A DNA stretch of 64,000 bases from Acheta domesticus. Lineage: Eukaryota; Arthropoda; Insecta; Orthoptera; Gryllidae. The stretch covers positions 264,510,925-264,574,924 of the forward strand of contig JAHLJT010000631.1 of the NCBI GenBank assembly GCA_031308135.1. The letters are read 5' to 3'. Both the position numbers and the translations under genes were made by a program. Below, one piece after another: positions 1 to 11,527 of the stretch; position 1 is the stretch's first letter, and every line of letters starts with the position of its first letter. The notes beneath the pieces were generated by a model. That model saw only the letters and a program-made list of their open reading frames with translations, ran no database searches and was not told the DNA's origin.

Positions 1-219
1 GACCGCTGCTGGCCATTAGCTGTCTGCGCAGGAGGGAATCGACTGTGAAAACGAGAGAAATGTCCGCTGTAGAAAGCGAACCGTATCTCAATAACTCTGG
101 TAGCTACTAAGGCGATCTTTGTGACGTATTATTTTTAGAAAGAAGTATTTCGTAATGTAACGGCCAAAATATTATCTACAGTTATATTTTATTTGTTATG
201 TTTTTTATCCTGATAATAA

Positions 220-440
220 TCAGAATGAATATAGATAGATAGATAGATTTAAACTGCAAATGAGTGTAACCTGGTGGCAGCTAATTACAAAAATATAAAA
301 ATACACAGTCTCTCAGTAACATAGAACACTAATACCAATAATAATAATAATAACAATAATATGGTAATATAACTAGCAAATTATATACTAATTATAGTAA
401 TAATAATAATGGTAAAATAATGATAATAATATAAAAACTG
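220..440. repeat. Microsatellites: (GATA)n-type and (AAT)n-type
   Basis: A short ATAG tetranucleotide run sits near 226-250. Interrupted AAT/ATA trinucleotide runs follow to about 440, and a purine AAAG run lies near 476-508. No coding signal is visible in the first 600 bases. Confidence 0.8.
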
Positions 441-597
441 ACTGATTCATTAAACATTAAATTACATTAAGAGAGAAAAGAAAGAAAAAGAAAGAAAGAA
501 AAAAAAAACCCTTCTATACCCTAACTCCGCACTGAATGTTTATACAATCAGGATCACACTGCACTTCACTTCACTGCACTGCACTTCATAGAGCCAG

Positions 598-912
598 CAT
601 TACCATTTATGTGCAGTGGCACTTTAAAGTCCTAGAGTTCGAATCCTAACAGCAGATTTTCGTCACTATCGAGGTAGCAAGGTCCGATTCGGTCGCTGCC
701 AGGAGGAGAATTCTAGTGGCCGGCTGCTCTGATATTTAGTTTTCTGTGGATTATCTAATCAACACCAGACGAAGGACAGAGTAGTTCCTTCTCAAATGGA
801 CCCTATATCTCGTGCGATTTTTCGTTCCTCTTCCTAGTCCTCTCCTCTCCTCTTGCTTTCACTTGAAATTATAAATACGACACTACCACACAAGTCTGGA
901 GCTTAAAGCGAT
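598..912 (+). mobile_element. Degenerate tRNA-derived SINE copy
   Basis: This stretch aligns by eye to the full-length SINE at 7550-8125. It has a B-box-like GAGTTCGAATCC near 636-647, then the block with the clamp GGCCGGCTGCTCTGAT near 719-734, then the CATC/CCTT-rich middle block. The tRNA head and the 3' third are missing or too diverged to see. Confidence 0.7.
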
Positions 913-953
913 TGATGGGTGATTTCGAACGCGTCAACTTCCGTCAGTTTAGT

Positions 954-1600
954 GGTTATACTTTCTCGCTCTTACTAACGCATGAGGAGAAAGTACTGTA
1001 ATGACATGCCGGAAAAAAGCGAATTTTCGACACAAAAACCCTTATTGCCGGGCCCTTGTAGCGAAAAAGTGGATAAACATAGTTGCTAAATATAGAAAAA
1101 ATTCCTCTAACATGTGATGTAACCATGAATCCATGTTTTCTGCGTTCTTTATACCGAAAAATGGATTGACAGCAAAACGTCTGTCCGTCCATCCGTCCGT
1201 CCGTCCGTCTGTCTGCACAACGCTTGCGCATAAACCTTTCATCCGATTTTCTCCCAAATTGACATTCCCCAATTATTCTGGATGATGTTTCTAGGATTTG
1301 AACTCGATATTTTAATTTTGGGGGGTACTTTACATGAAGCCCTTGGACATTTTTAAAATGTTAAAAATATTGCTCCAAATTTGTTGATTTAATTTGTTGT
1401 TGAATAGTACGAAGGACGTTCAAGAGAATGGTGCAGGTCCAATTTTCGTTGAGATTCCCTGGTGTTCGATGATTGAAAAAACCCTTTCTCGCTTTTTCAC
1501 TTTTTACATAATTTTTATTTTTACTGTATTGGTGTATTTCTTTTTAAGTAATCCTCAAATATTAATAGAAATTTCGCAACAATGTCGCATCGATATTTGA
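954..1600 (+). repeat. Hairpin-ended interspersed repeat, plus-orientation copy
   Basis: It begins with a 35-base hairpin (960-994) whose outer stem is ACTTTCTC/GAGAAAGT. The family body follows: a block near 1010-1075 resembling GGGCCCTTGTAGCGAAAAAG, a block ending in TACCGAAAAATGG near 1150, a (GTCC)n run at about 1180-1212, and the block TATTTTAATTTTGGGGG near 1308-1324. The same block order recurs at 9303 and, inverted, at 18618-19385 and 32450-32866. Its class is unknown because no transposase is visible. Confidence 0.7.
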
Positions 1601-1607
1601 GAATATA

Positions 1608-1766
1608 ATGGTGGTCGAACGTCGAAATAGTGGCAGTGATAAAATACGACTTGTTTTATGTAGTCCAGCTGGTGGTAGTGTAACTCCTAGTCCGAGAGCC
1701 AGTACTTCCGTTTGCGATGTATTTCGCAGCAGTATTTTATATTTACTCCTCAGAATGCCCGATGAG
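1608..1766 (+). CDS. Possible coding exon, unidentified
   Basis: A 53-codon open stretch starts at ATG 1608 and ends exactly at a consensus donor (GATGAG followed by GTATGT at 1767). The peptide begins MVVERRNSGSDKIRLV and includes the Ser/Pro-rich stretch GGSVTPSPRAST. Composition and codon pattern look more protein-like than the surrounding shadow frames. No family is recognised and no partner exon was found, and it follows directly on a repeat. It could be chance or part of an old retrocopy. Confidence 0.25.
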
Positions 1767-1802
1767 GTATGTTATATACTGGTACCATTTAATATCACCT
1801 GA

Positions 1803-3000
1803 TCACTAAAAATATTTACTGTGTATTGATCAAAAGAAAAATGATAAAACGCTATCGCAACTGTTATCTTACGACGAAAGGCAACTCACGAGTGAGCAGC
1901 CAGAATTTTCGTAATTATTTTGATGTCAATTGCATATGTTCTAATTACTGAATTGTTATTATAGGCAAGTAAATAGTTTTGACAACAGTGCGTTGTCACT
2001 TCTTGCTTGAATTGAACGTTTCCAAATAATAGCTGAGGTGTTATTAGTGATTAGCAGAAAATGGAATATTTCAAGTATTACGTAGCTGTTTCCAGTAACG
2101 CGAGAAAGTATGTGCTGTTATATCACCACCAGTGATTTTTTTATCGTGGGGCGTGGCGTTGATCGAACTATATGATGAAATACGGCACGGACCTATACGT
2201 CAGCTAGTGGGGTTTTCCCCAGCTCACTCTCGGGAAATGCATTAATGAAACTTACGGGACTCCTGACTCTATGAGTTGATGCGGTATGAAACATCAGTGT
2301 CGTGTTTGTGCCATCCTCATGAACTTTCGGGTGCACCTGCGGTATCTGTCCCAGAAAAGACAGGGACCAATCAGGGAGTAGCTACCCGAAGGCAGTTTTA
2401 GAAAAGGAAAAAGAGAACAGAGAGGGTTGGTTGCAGTAGAAGACACAACAGAAAAATATCTCGGCAAATCATCTGTTCTGGACGCAGTGCCCGCCATGTC
2501 TACTCAGCTAGGTACCTTGCCTGCAATCTTGACATGCCTGCTCTAGAGGAAGGAAAATTGGTTTCCAGAAAATCAAAAGGGGACGTAAATTCACCGTTAA
2601 CTGTCTCTAGGCAAGAATAATTTACTGTAAAAGAGCAAATAACCGGTAAATGCAATACACATGTGTTCAGGGGCCGATACATACGTTTCTTTGTAGACTT
2701 CCGAGAGACACACCATATATATTGTAAACATTTGTTCTGAGATATCACATCCAACATTTATTGGTCGTCATCGACTAGCAGTGATGTTAACATGGAAAAT
2801 TGTCAAAATTTTCTACGTATAACATTTTTTTATTAGAATCTATATGATAAAGAGCAGAAAAATAGCTTTTTCAATGTTGAAGGGCACCGTTTTGGGTAAC
2901 GTCCTTTATAAAAGCCGTCTATTAATAGAATGATTCAATTCAAGAACATGGTTACTTCAAGTGGTAGTAAGAAATACTGCTCAATGAATTGTAAAACAAC
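1803..3000. other. No gene seen; SINE tail fragment at 2222-2282
   Basis: I see no supported gene. Positions 2222-2282 match the 3' region of the local SINE (block CTTACGGGACTCCTGACTCT, then GAGTTGATGCGG), so this is a tail fragment. Minus-strand open frames at 2294-2497 and 2500-2757 have no recognisable motif or splice context. Confidence 0.5.
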
Positions 3001-3029
3001 CCCAAAACTTCAAGAGTAAGAAGAATTCT

Positions 3030-3560
3030 TCTGTCATTCCTTGCTCTTCACTAAATTCAGTTATTCGTTATCTCGGCATTCTCATGGACATAATATTAAA
3101 TTGGAACAGTCACATCTCATCCAATGTAAATGAAGCCAATAGATGATTAGCTATTTTATGTCCGATTCTCTATTGCAACTCCTCGTTAAAAATCCATTCC
3201 TCTTTAACAATATACGAATCTATACTTCATCTTACATTAACTTTACGCATTCTCTGTATGGATTTCAGCTGCATTATAATAAATAAATTAAAAATATTTC
3301 AAAACAAAATCTTAAGAATGGCAGTAATTCCCCCTGGTTTGTCATCCATAAGACAGTTTTTCATCAATGTCATCATTATGACCTTGCAATAGAAACAATT
3401 ACTTTCTTTGCTAAGAAAACTGGCAAATCATTTCTACATTAATTTAAATAACAGTACAAGGAGCAGTCACTTAATAAATAGGAACTGATCGAACCCCAAG
3501 TTTCCCTTCTAAGAAGCAGATTCCCGTTTCATTTTTTTCTTGAATATCTCTCAGACATTA
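3030..3560 (+). mobile_element. Decayed Jockey/CR1-type LINE, 3' end of reverse transcriptase
   Basis: One frame from about 3060 to 3390 reads as the thumb/connection region after the RT catalytic core of Jockey/CR1-type LINEs. It contains RYLGILMDIILNWNSHIS, then after one in-frame stop (at 3145) LAILCPILYCNSSLKIH, then NKLKIFQNKILRMAV. The order YLGI-x-LD-x-LxW-HI, a Leu-rich stretch, then an FQNKILR motif is typical of that family. The catalytic YADD region and the endonuclease are absent, so this is a 5'-truncated dead copy. Its orientation is opposite to the LINE at 22-24.4 kb. Confidence 0.7.
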
Positions 3561-4132
3561 GATAAGGATAGAACATTTCTTACATTTACCTAACTCACGT
3601 AGCGTATTCTATTCTAAACTTCTGTCATTGCCCTCCAACTATATTTACAATATTATCCTCTCAATAACAGCAGTTGGAGGATTTCAGCTAATTAGGTAGG
3701 TGGCAAGTTACCTCTTCACACTTTGCTAGTAAAAAATTTCTCGGGCAATCAAATGAGCCTTACGGCTAAACGTTGTACTGTCATTGTAAAACAAAATTCA
3801 ATAAAGCTAAATATAATTATTTATCGTGACACATAGACACCGTTAACCCTTCATTATGAAACAAAAGCAATGGAACGATTTCAACTGAGCAAAATTACAA
3901 TTTGTCACTAAATTTCCTATTTGACACTTTCGATAATCCTTCAAAGTATATTTTACGTGTAATACACGACAAAAATGACTATTCAAGCTTTCTGAAACAA
4001 ACTTCACAACACAATTATAAAGTCCAAGGGTAATAAATGTAGATCGCTGTATTCTATAGGAAAACACATTCTAAAAATTACACATCGTTCAACCACATCA
4101 TAATTAAAACAGGCACATTACGACAAATGATT

Positions 4133-4720
4133 AGGCTTAGGAGGCTCAAAGTATCAATTGATGTCACTGACGTGCCTCTGACCGGGAAGTACCAGGATTG
4201 GAGACTCAACAGTGGCAGGATTTTCCACACTAGCTACATAGGTATAATTCAGCCGGAGACAATTCAGTAGAATTATCTGAAGAAGAATTCTAGCGGTCAG
4301 CTGCTCTAGTCGGTAGTTTACCGTGTTTTCTACGATCAACACCCCGACCAATGCCATAGCAGTAATACCCTAACAAACGGGCGATACACCATGCGCGATA
4401 TTCCTTCCTCTCCTTTGTCTTATCTTTAACCCTTATTTACATACACTTTCATATACACCCATTACACTTTCACGTAACCGGAAAGCCAGTCGGGAGCTTA
4501 GAGTAGTCCCGGCTAGGCCGCTGTTGCGAAGGTATCTGGTTGGAGCAAATCCCGCATGCCGACGGGGTACCCGACTGTTGCCGACGGGTAAGCAGGATCT
4601 CACCATTCAGCAGCGAAGAAAATCACAGCCACATCTCGCGATAAAAAACATGCACTACAATTACGGAGCCAATGGCGTTATCAATTGATGTGCCCGGAAT
4701 TACCAATCAATAAAAAACGA
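4133..4720 (+). mobile_element. Near full-length tRNA-derived SINE copy, diverged
   Basis: This copy carries all blocks of the family in order: the tRNA-like head GGCTCAAAGTATCAATTGAT, the degraded B-box region, the clamp TCAGCTGCTCTAGTCGGTAG, the CTTCCTCTCCTTTGTC block, the CGGAAAGCCAGTCGGGAGC block, and the 3' block GTGCCCGGAATTACCAATCAA. The B box is damaged, so it is unlikely to be transcribed by Pol III. Confidence 0.8.
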
Positions 4721-4959
4721 TGCGCACATGTGTGGATTTATACATGAATTATGACACCCGGTGGTACCTTTCACGAAGCATGATAATTTTAAAATTAAAA
4801 TATGAACATTTTAATTCATCCTTGCCCTCGTTTGCACTATATCAGTGCAAGTGCTAAATTCCATACAGACCGGTTCCGCATTAACCCTTTAAACAATGAA
4901 TTTCGTTGTCGTGAATTACGTTCTTTTCTGAGTTGCGTTGACGTGTACGTACTGAGAAG

Positions 4960-5180
4960 CAGCTCTCTCTGGAGCACGCTGGAGAGTTACTCCGCACGAG
5001 CGGAGCAATGGGCCGGCGACCGGGGAACAGCCCCTGAGGGCGCGTGAGGGAGGGCGAAGCGGCAACTCTCCTGCCCCGCCCCCCCCGCCCCACTGGGAGG
5101 AGAGGAAGCACGCTGTGACAAGCCGAAAGAGCCCGGGCACAACAATGGAGGACGTATGGACGTGTTGTGGAGCAACGGTA
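4960..5180. other. Isolated GC-rich patch, no gene identified
   Basis: A sharply GC-rich patch sits in AT-rich DNA. It has C-runs near 5080-5095 and open frames on both strands, which GC-richness alone would produce. It could be a fragment of an LTR or a promoter. No splice sites, motifs or repeat partner were recognised. Confidence 0.3.
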
Positions 5181-5299
5181 ACAAAATAAACGCAAAGTGT
5201 TGACGATTATCAAGATGTAGTCAAGGAGTATTTGATCATTGTCAACTTTATCAAGTAACTAGGCCATACTTCTCGTAAGTGTAGAGCCTGTTATATCCA

Positions 5300-6780
5300 A
5301 GCAAATGGTAGCTGGGTGAGTGGAGTGGAATAACCGACAGCTAGATGTCTCGGAAGTAAGTGCTGTGGATTGGAGCTGGCAGGAGTGGAGGTATGGACAA
5401 GGTTTGAAACGGGATGAACCGGGAGGATATGGGGGAATCGGGTTTGAAACGACTGGTTGCAGAATGACATGGGATGAAATGTGTGAAGAGATGTGGAGCG
5501 GTGTGGAGCAGGAAGAAGAAGGGTAGAGGACGGGGTTGACTTCGAGAAGAAAAGGAATAGAGCGGGTTGGAAGGGCTAGAAGTCAGGCACGGCAGTAGTC
5601 ACGGGGTAGAGTAGGATCACACAAGGAGTAGTAAAGAGAGGATGAGAAACATGATGGAACGAGAGGGAAATGGATGAAGGAGTGACCGGAAGTGGGATAT
5701 CACGAGGGGAGCGTGATAGAGAACGGTTAGAACGGAGGATTAGAGTGGGACAGGAAGAAGCCGAATGAACGGGAAGGGATTGGACGAAGCGGATTCATTC
5801 CGGGAGGAGTCTAGAGCAGGGAGAAGCCACACAGACCAAGGGGAAGGGTTGGAGCGGGGTTATAGGACCGGGAGGGGGATGTCACGGGAGGGGGCGGGGT
5901 GTGGCGTGTGACTGAGGAGGAGCGGTGCGGAGCGGCGACCGAAGAATGATGGAAGGCTGCGGGGATTAAAGCGCTTTCTACAACCCCGCCCCTCCCCTGG
6001 AATGGGCGCGGTCTCCCCATTCGACGCGCCCTAAACCCTTAGCCGGCGGCTCTTCAAGCTGACAGTCTGCGCGTCTTTAAACCTCCCCATTTTTCACGGC
6101 TTCCGTCGCCGCCGCATCGCAATGTATCGGTCCGGGCGGGAAGAGCGCTGGGGTGGGCGGGGCGATGTGGAGGGTACGGGTCGGTGCGGAGCGGAGCACG
6201 GCGATGCGTGGGGATTCCCGGTGGAGCGGGACGGGTCGGGGAGGAGATGGGGCGTGGTCGGGGAAGGGTTAGAGCGGGGTTTGGCGGGGTGGGGCGTTGT
6301 GGGGCGGGGTGGGGCGGTGTTTGGCGGGGTTGGGCTTGGTGGGAGAGGGTGGGGCGGGGTGGGGCCAGGGGCGGGGGGCGGTGTGGGGCGGGGGTCGGGG
6401 TGGGGGCGGGGTTTGGCGGGGTAGGGCGGGGTGGGGCGGGGTGGGGTGAGATGAGGCGGGGTGGGGCGGGGTTGGGTGAGATGGCGGAGTGGGGCGGGGG
6501 TTTGGCGGGGTGCGCGGGGTGGGGCGGGGTTTAGCGGGGTGGGGGCGGGTGGAGCGGGGTGGGGCGGGGTGAGGTGGGTTGGGTTGGCGGGGTGGGGCGG
6601 GGAGGGGCTGGGTGGGGCGGGGTAAGGCGGTCAGGGGCGGGCAGGGTGGTTGCTTCGGGGCGAGGCGGGCGGGACGTGACGGGGCGGGACGGGGGGGGAC
6701 GGAAGCAGGACAGGGTTGGGTGGGCGGGGCGAGCAGACAGTGCGGGGAGGGGCAGGGTGGGCGAGGTTCTGGCAAAAGCG
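5300..6780 (+). repeat. Purine-rich tract leading into a G-run minisatellite
   Basis: From about 5300 to 5960 the plus strand is strongly purine-biased (GGAAG/GGGATG-type words). From about 6120 to 6770 it becomes a degenerate tandem array of short units such as GGGGTGGGGCGGGG and GTTTGGCGGGGT, interrupted by TGAGATG spacers. Long open frames on both strands here follow from low complexity (Gly/Arg/Trp-rich or Pro-rich translations) and are not annotated as genes. A perfect 16-base palindrome, CTGTGAGCGCTCACAG, lies just beyond it at 6787-6802. Confidence 0.9.
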
Positions 6781-6802
6781 AAACTGCTGTGAGCGCTCAC
6801 AG

Positions 6803-7549
6803 CGTGTCCCTCGACCTTTATCTCCTAAGCGTACGCCTCCCATGCGAGATCCGCATGAGATATGGCCTGTATCGTACAAGATCGCTGAAGCATCGTGTGA
6901 AAATCTTCTTTCATAAATGCGCTTAAAGTAGTTGAAGGGCGCTGACACGGCTTTTGTGTGTAATATATCTTGTGTACAACATTCATTTACATCAACGCTG
7001 CATTTGATAAATGTCCTTTTCACAGTTTACCGAATTGGTCCGCGATCAATATGTATTGTTCACGACACTTCGTGCATTTTTATTAATTCGTGTTTATATA
7101 AGTAGGTAATGCATAAAAATCATGGATTACAATGAACATTTTAAATTTAGTCTATAATCCAGTAATTATTGTTTCTCTTTGAATTCTAAATTTCTGAAAA
7201 TGTTCGCATTGTGATATTATAATTGGGTTGCATTGGGTGCGAATCTCACGGAGATCACCTTGGATTGCGAAGGCCCGCCACGTCATGCAGCAAATACATT
7301 TCACATTTTTTCAGACTCTGAATATCTTGGGGTGAAGCATGTATTAGAGCAAAGTTAGAGTTACGACTGAATTAGTACATTCGATAAATAAAAGCTATTT
7401 TTAACAATTTGTAATTATTTAGTAAACATATAAATCTAGTATTTTAATTGCAAGCTAGATTATATATTATTTTGATATTAATATTGAGTACATGTAATCT
7501 GTGGTTTAAGAGTATGTTTGTACGTATTGTACGTATGCTTCTCAAAGAC
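6803..7549. other. No feature recognised
   Basis: AT-rich sequence downstream of the G-rich array. No coding, RNA or repeat structure can be supported. Confidence 0.4.
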
Positions 7550-8125
7550 GTTTGAGCGGGAGAGATGGCTCAGTGCATCAACCGGATGTCACTGCAGTCC
7601 CTCTGACCGGGAGGTCCTAGGTTCGAGTCCCGACGGCGGCAGGATTTTACACACTAGCTTATCAGCTAGGTCGAATTCAGTGGCTGTCTGGAGGAGAATT
7701 CAAGCGGCCGGCTGCTCTGATCGGTAGTTTTCCGTGGTTTCTCCGATCAACACCAGGTAAATGCCGGAGCAGTACCCTACCAAACGGTCCACGGACCCCG
7801 CGCGATCTTTCCTTCCTCATCCTTGTCCTATCCTTCTCCCTATTACACACACTTACACTAACATGCACTACACTACCACACATACCGGGAGACCGGTCGG
7901 GAGCTTACAACTTGTCCCGACTGGGGCGGTGCACCGCTGGTGGAAGATACTTGGTTGGGGGGGAAACCCCCGCTAGTCGACGGTAGGTCGGCGCCAGATC
8001 TCGCCATCCGGCGGGGAAACGATCATCGCCACCTCCCGGGGGAAACACGCACTACACTTACGGGACTAATGACCTGAGCAGTTGACGCGCCCGGAAACAC
8101 GAATCAATCAATCAATCAAACACGT
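7550..8125 (+). mobile_element. Full-length long tRNA-derived SINE, best copy in the window
   Basis: The 5' head has Pol III promoter boxes: an A-box-like TGGCTCAGTGCATCAACCGG at about 7566 and a perfect B box, GGTTCGAGTCC, at 7620-7630. The body is about 480 bases long and includes GGCCGGCTGCTCTGATCGGT near 7705 and GGGAGACCGGTCGGGAGC near 7887. It ends in a tandem AATC tail (about 8101-8120). Such length exceeds that of most SINEs and suggests a composite body. Related copies or fragments lie at about 598, 2222, 4133, 12780, 27420, 51421, 56270 and 59462. No ORF is expected, and mobilisation would rely on a LINE in trans. Confidence 0.85.
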
Positions 8126-9302
8126 TTGAACTAGTGGAACTATCGCTTCCACATTTTGCATAAATAATTTAGAGCATTAAGGGAAAATGGTGAAGATTAT
8201 GTTTTCAAAACATTAGTTACAATGAGTTCTTGAAAAAAAAAAAGATTTAGTGAAATCCTCAAAATATGTATTTTATTGCTTCATACATGGAAGTCTAATG
8301 ACGCCGATAACGGGCTCGAGGTCTTTGTAGTCTAGTTTCATATACAGAACGTCACCAAAATGCTACTGACAAAACCAAATTTCGATTGACATAAGCAATA
8401 ATAGTGCAACATTCTTTCGTATCAAGAGGTTTTACCAAACCACTCCTAGACCTATAGGGATTTTAAAGGCTTCCAGGCCTACAGTTAGTACTCACTTTTA
8501 AACCATGACGTAGCTCTTCCCTCCTCGCTCGTCCTGCTGTGGGATATTCTTATCAAGAAAACTTGTACCTATAGTAATGTGGGCTCGAGGAGCCACGCAG
8601 ATGCCTCGCAATGGGGCTGCGACTACCATACCTCTGTGTGACTCTGTAGATCGCGGGTTGTCGGGTTTACTCAACCAGTCGTCATTTTTGGCTTCTCTTC
8701 ATAGCCACGGGTTTGTGAATTTATTTCAGCGAACCCAGCTCGAATTGTTTGATGCGAATTGGAAAGGATGCTCAAATTGAAAAGGATGAAAAAGTTGCTC
8801 GGTAACGTGAACAATTGGTTTATTCGCACTCTGAGTATTGATCTCATTGTTTAGATGTTCGCCCTTGTGAGCAGAACACATCATTAGTTAGCATAAGACA
8901 AGCAGTGGAATCAACTAGCCCTTGTGATGGAGGGTCGCTGTTTGGCCTGGGTTCAAGCCTTCCGCCCTGGGTTGTCTTCCGCCTTAACTGTCCGCCACGT
9001 AGGGATAGCCAAAGATATCAATGTTTTTAAAACATATTTTTGCGTAGAAAAATCAATATTATAACATCGATTCCCATGTTTTCCATTTCCCGTTTTCCAT
9101 TCATTTTTTTGTCAGATTTATATATATGTCCACAAACTTTGATGTTTTCAAACAAATTCTCGTGATATAAATAGAATTTTCAGTTCTTAATATTTTTTAT
9201 GGATTGCGCTTAATCAACAGTCGTTGACAACTGCCACTATTACCCATCCCAGGTGGCACAAAACCATTTGCTATTTGCTGCCTGTCTTCAGTGTTGTTAC
9301 CT
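8126..9302. other. No gene recognised
   Basis: Mixed-composition DNA without a supportable gene or repeat match. A GGGTTCAAGCC motif near 8952 resembles a Pol III B box, but I found no matching A box or cloverleaf. Confidence 0.35.
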
Positions 9303-10015
9303 TTATTTTCTCGCTACCGCTTACGCAGTAGAGAGAAAGTTATGTAAAGTTGCGCGAAGAAACGGCGAATTTTTCGGCAGAAAATTTCTTATTACAGGCC
9401 CTGGTAACGAGAAAGTGGATAAATCTAGTTGCTAAATTTAGAAAAAAGATATCTAATACGTGGTGTAGCCAGAATCCATATTTTGTGAGTCCTTGATACC
9501 GAAAAATCGCATGACAAAATGTGTATGTCCGTCCATCTGTGAACAATCCTAGCAGCTAATCCGTTCAGCCGAGTTTCTCCAATATCAATATTCCCCAATC
9601 TATGTACGTGAAATCGTGGCCCTTTTAATTTGAAATCGATATTTTAATTTTGGGGGCTACTTTACTTTAAATCACTGGGATACATTCACAATTTTCAAAG
9701 AAATGGCTCCATTGTTTTTCATTAAATTTTGTTGTTGGATAGTGTGAAGAACGTTAAAAATGGTCCAGGTCTCACGTTTGTTGAAAAACCCTGATTTTTC
9801 AAAAATTGCGACAGTTCAAAAAGTTTTCTTCGTCTTCCTACAACTACAATTAAGAATATAGACAATTTTCCCTTAATGAAATCTGGTCTTTAAATATGGA
9901 TTTTGAAATAAGGCAATGTACAATTTTTCGAAAATTTGAATATTTTTCGTGTAATTTGTGTGTTAGTACGAGGGAGAAAATACTAGGTGTCTAGCACCAC
10001 TGGTTTTGATTTTGT
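9303..10015 (+). repeat. Hairpin-ended interspersed repeat, plus-orientation copy
   Basis: It starts with a hairpin at 9305-9340 (outer TTTCTC/GAGAAA, inner CTAC/GTAG) and continues with the same body blocks as the copy at 954. It ends near 9990-10005 with TCTAGCACCACTGG, the complement of the ACTAGTGGTGCTAC motif that bounds several other repeats here. The left boundary of the large duplication (about 9793) falls inside it. Confidence 0.7.
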
Positions 10016-10871
10016 ACGTAAAACTGCATTTTGAACCTTCACTATATAGAACATTGATCAGAAAATTATGATTAAGAAGTCAAATTTAAGACAGAATATA
10101 CTTTAGGCTAATATTGACGTGTTATGTATCACATGAAAACCAGGACATTTTACTTCGAAATGTTTCATCATATTCAGAACATCCATATTTTAAACATCGA
10201 TTTTTTTGGGTTATTTCATTGACATCGGAAACCTTTTGGTGAAGTATCGAAGTAACGATCTTTGGCTCAAATTTGCCATCACTACATCCACGTCGTGTCC
10301 TTCGTCGCAGGATTCATCTTTAGGCCACATCTCACACACTCAGATATTCGAATAGTTTAGCTTCCTCTCTCACTCGGGAATTTGATGCGACTCTCCCATT
10401 CGGTTTTCGGCGCTGTATCTGTTCTGAACTTATTTCAAAAATTGGAGGCTCTAGATCGATTTTCCTAACGCGAATAAACATATAACATTAAAGTAATTTC
10501 AAACTGTTCACACGACCTCTAGTTCATTTTCACGATTTGTAGATTCTTTTATTTTCCGTTTTGGTTGAGATTCTTTACAAAGGGTTTCAAATGTTAATAA
10601 ATTAACGAAAAATATTTAGTTTTGTTTCATTTAGACATGAAATTAATGTTTCGCCAAAAATAATTTTATATTTATGGAATACGTTGTGTATGATTGTCTT
10701 GTAACCCATTATATCTCTAACATTACATACAAGTTATAACACATAAAAAACAATAAAAATAAATCTCAGTCCCCAATCAGACATTTTATACGAAGTTTCT
10801 GTAAGATATAAGATTTCCTTTCAAACTAGTTTTGCACGACGCCTAGTAATAATTTGTTAATGGCCCATTTT

Positions 10872-11321
10872 ACTTTCCCGTATACTATTCTATAAGCTCA
10901 CTTTTTCTTGATACTCCACAGTGGGGGCTGCGAGGGGAAGCAGGTTCTGTACACGTCACGGCAGTGCAATGCTGTCAACATCCACATGAAACTCAGCGTA
11001 AAAGCGCGTCTTGGACTAGACAGCAATGAGAAAGAACTGAAGTTTTTTTTAAATTCTGAAGAAATAATTAATAATTGTAGAAATGATTGAGTAACGAAAA
11101 GGTGCATGGTACGCAGAGGTCGTTATAAAGAGAGAGCGAAAACTGAGAAGTCCGAATTGTAAAGGAAGAAGGTGAGCAGCACTGCAAACTGAGCCGTGAC
11201 GTTCCGAAAGGGGCTCATGTTTTTTTGCCGAGCCGTGCTGTGTCGGGCTGAGCGAGAACTAGGGAGCTGGAGTATCAAGAAAAAGTGTGAGCATAGTACG
11301 TACGTATAGTATAGGGGAAGT
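10872..11321. mobile_element. Small inverted-repeat (MITE-like) element; partner at 25509-25957
   Basis: The left end ACTTTCCCGTATACTATTCT and the block CACTTTTTCTTGATACTCCA (near 10900-10919) are inverted at 11268-11321. This gives terminal inverted repeats of about 50 bases around a 350-base core. The short open frame inside is conserved between the two locus copies only because the DNA is duplicated. The ends resemble the terminal hairpins of the larger repeat family, so it may be a relative. Confidence 0.65.
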
Positions 11322-11485
11322 TTATGTAATGCTGGGAGTATCAATTTGGAGAAAATCGGCTGAATGGTTTAGTCGCTAGCTTTTTTTCTTAATTTAGCTA
11401 CTGAATTTGTTCACTTTTGCGTTACCAGGGCCCTGTAATAATTGTTCTGGCGAAAATTCGCAGTTTTCTGGAGCACTATTACATA

Positions 11486-11527
11486 ACTTTCTCTTCTTAA
11501 GAAGTTCCTTCTTAAGGGCGAGAAAGT
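11486..11527 (-). repeat. Terminal hairpin of a minus-orientation repeat copy (body about 11337-11527)
   Basis: A 42-base imperfect palindrome with outer stem ACTTTCTC/GAGAAAGT and inner stem CTTAAG/CTTAAG. Its duplicate is at 26122-26163. The adjacent sequence on the low-coordinate side carries the family body in reverse, including GGGCCCTGTAATAATTG near 11429. Confidence 0.7.

Noticed and set aside
1180..1215. (GTCC)n run considered as a CRISPR-like or regulatory array
   Set aside because: Simple tetranucleotide repeat within the hairpin-ended element; shorter versions occur in other copies. No CRISPR array or bacterial feature exists in the window.
4881..5213. Overlapping minus-strand frames in the GC-rich patch
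   Set aside because: No motif, splice site or frame preference; explained by GC content.
6122..7023. Several overlapping Gly/Trp/Arg-rich and Pro-rich frames over the G-rich array
   Set aside because: Stops are rare because of base composition; translations are low complexity and occur in all frames of both strands.
8920..9000. Possible tRNA or second SINE family (GGGTTCAAGCC)
   Set aside because: Only a B-box-like word; no A box at the right distance and no cloverleaf.
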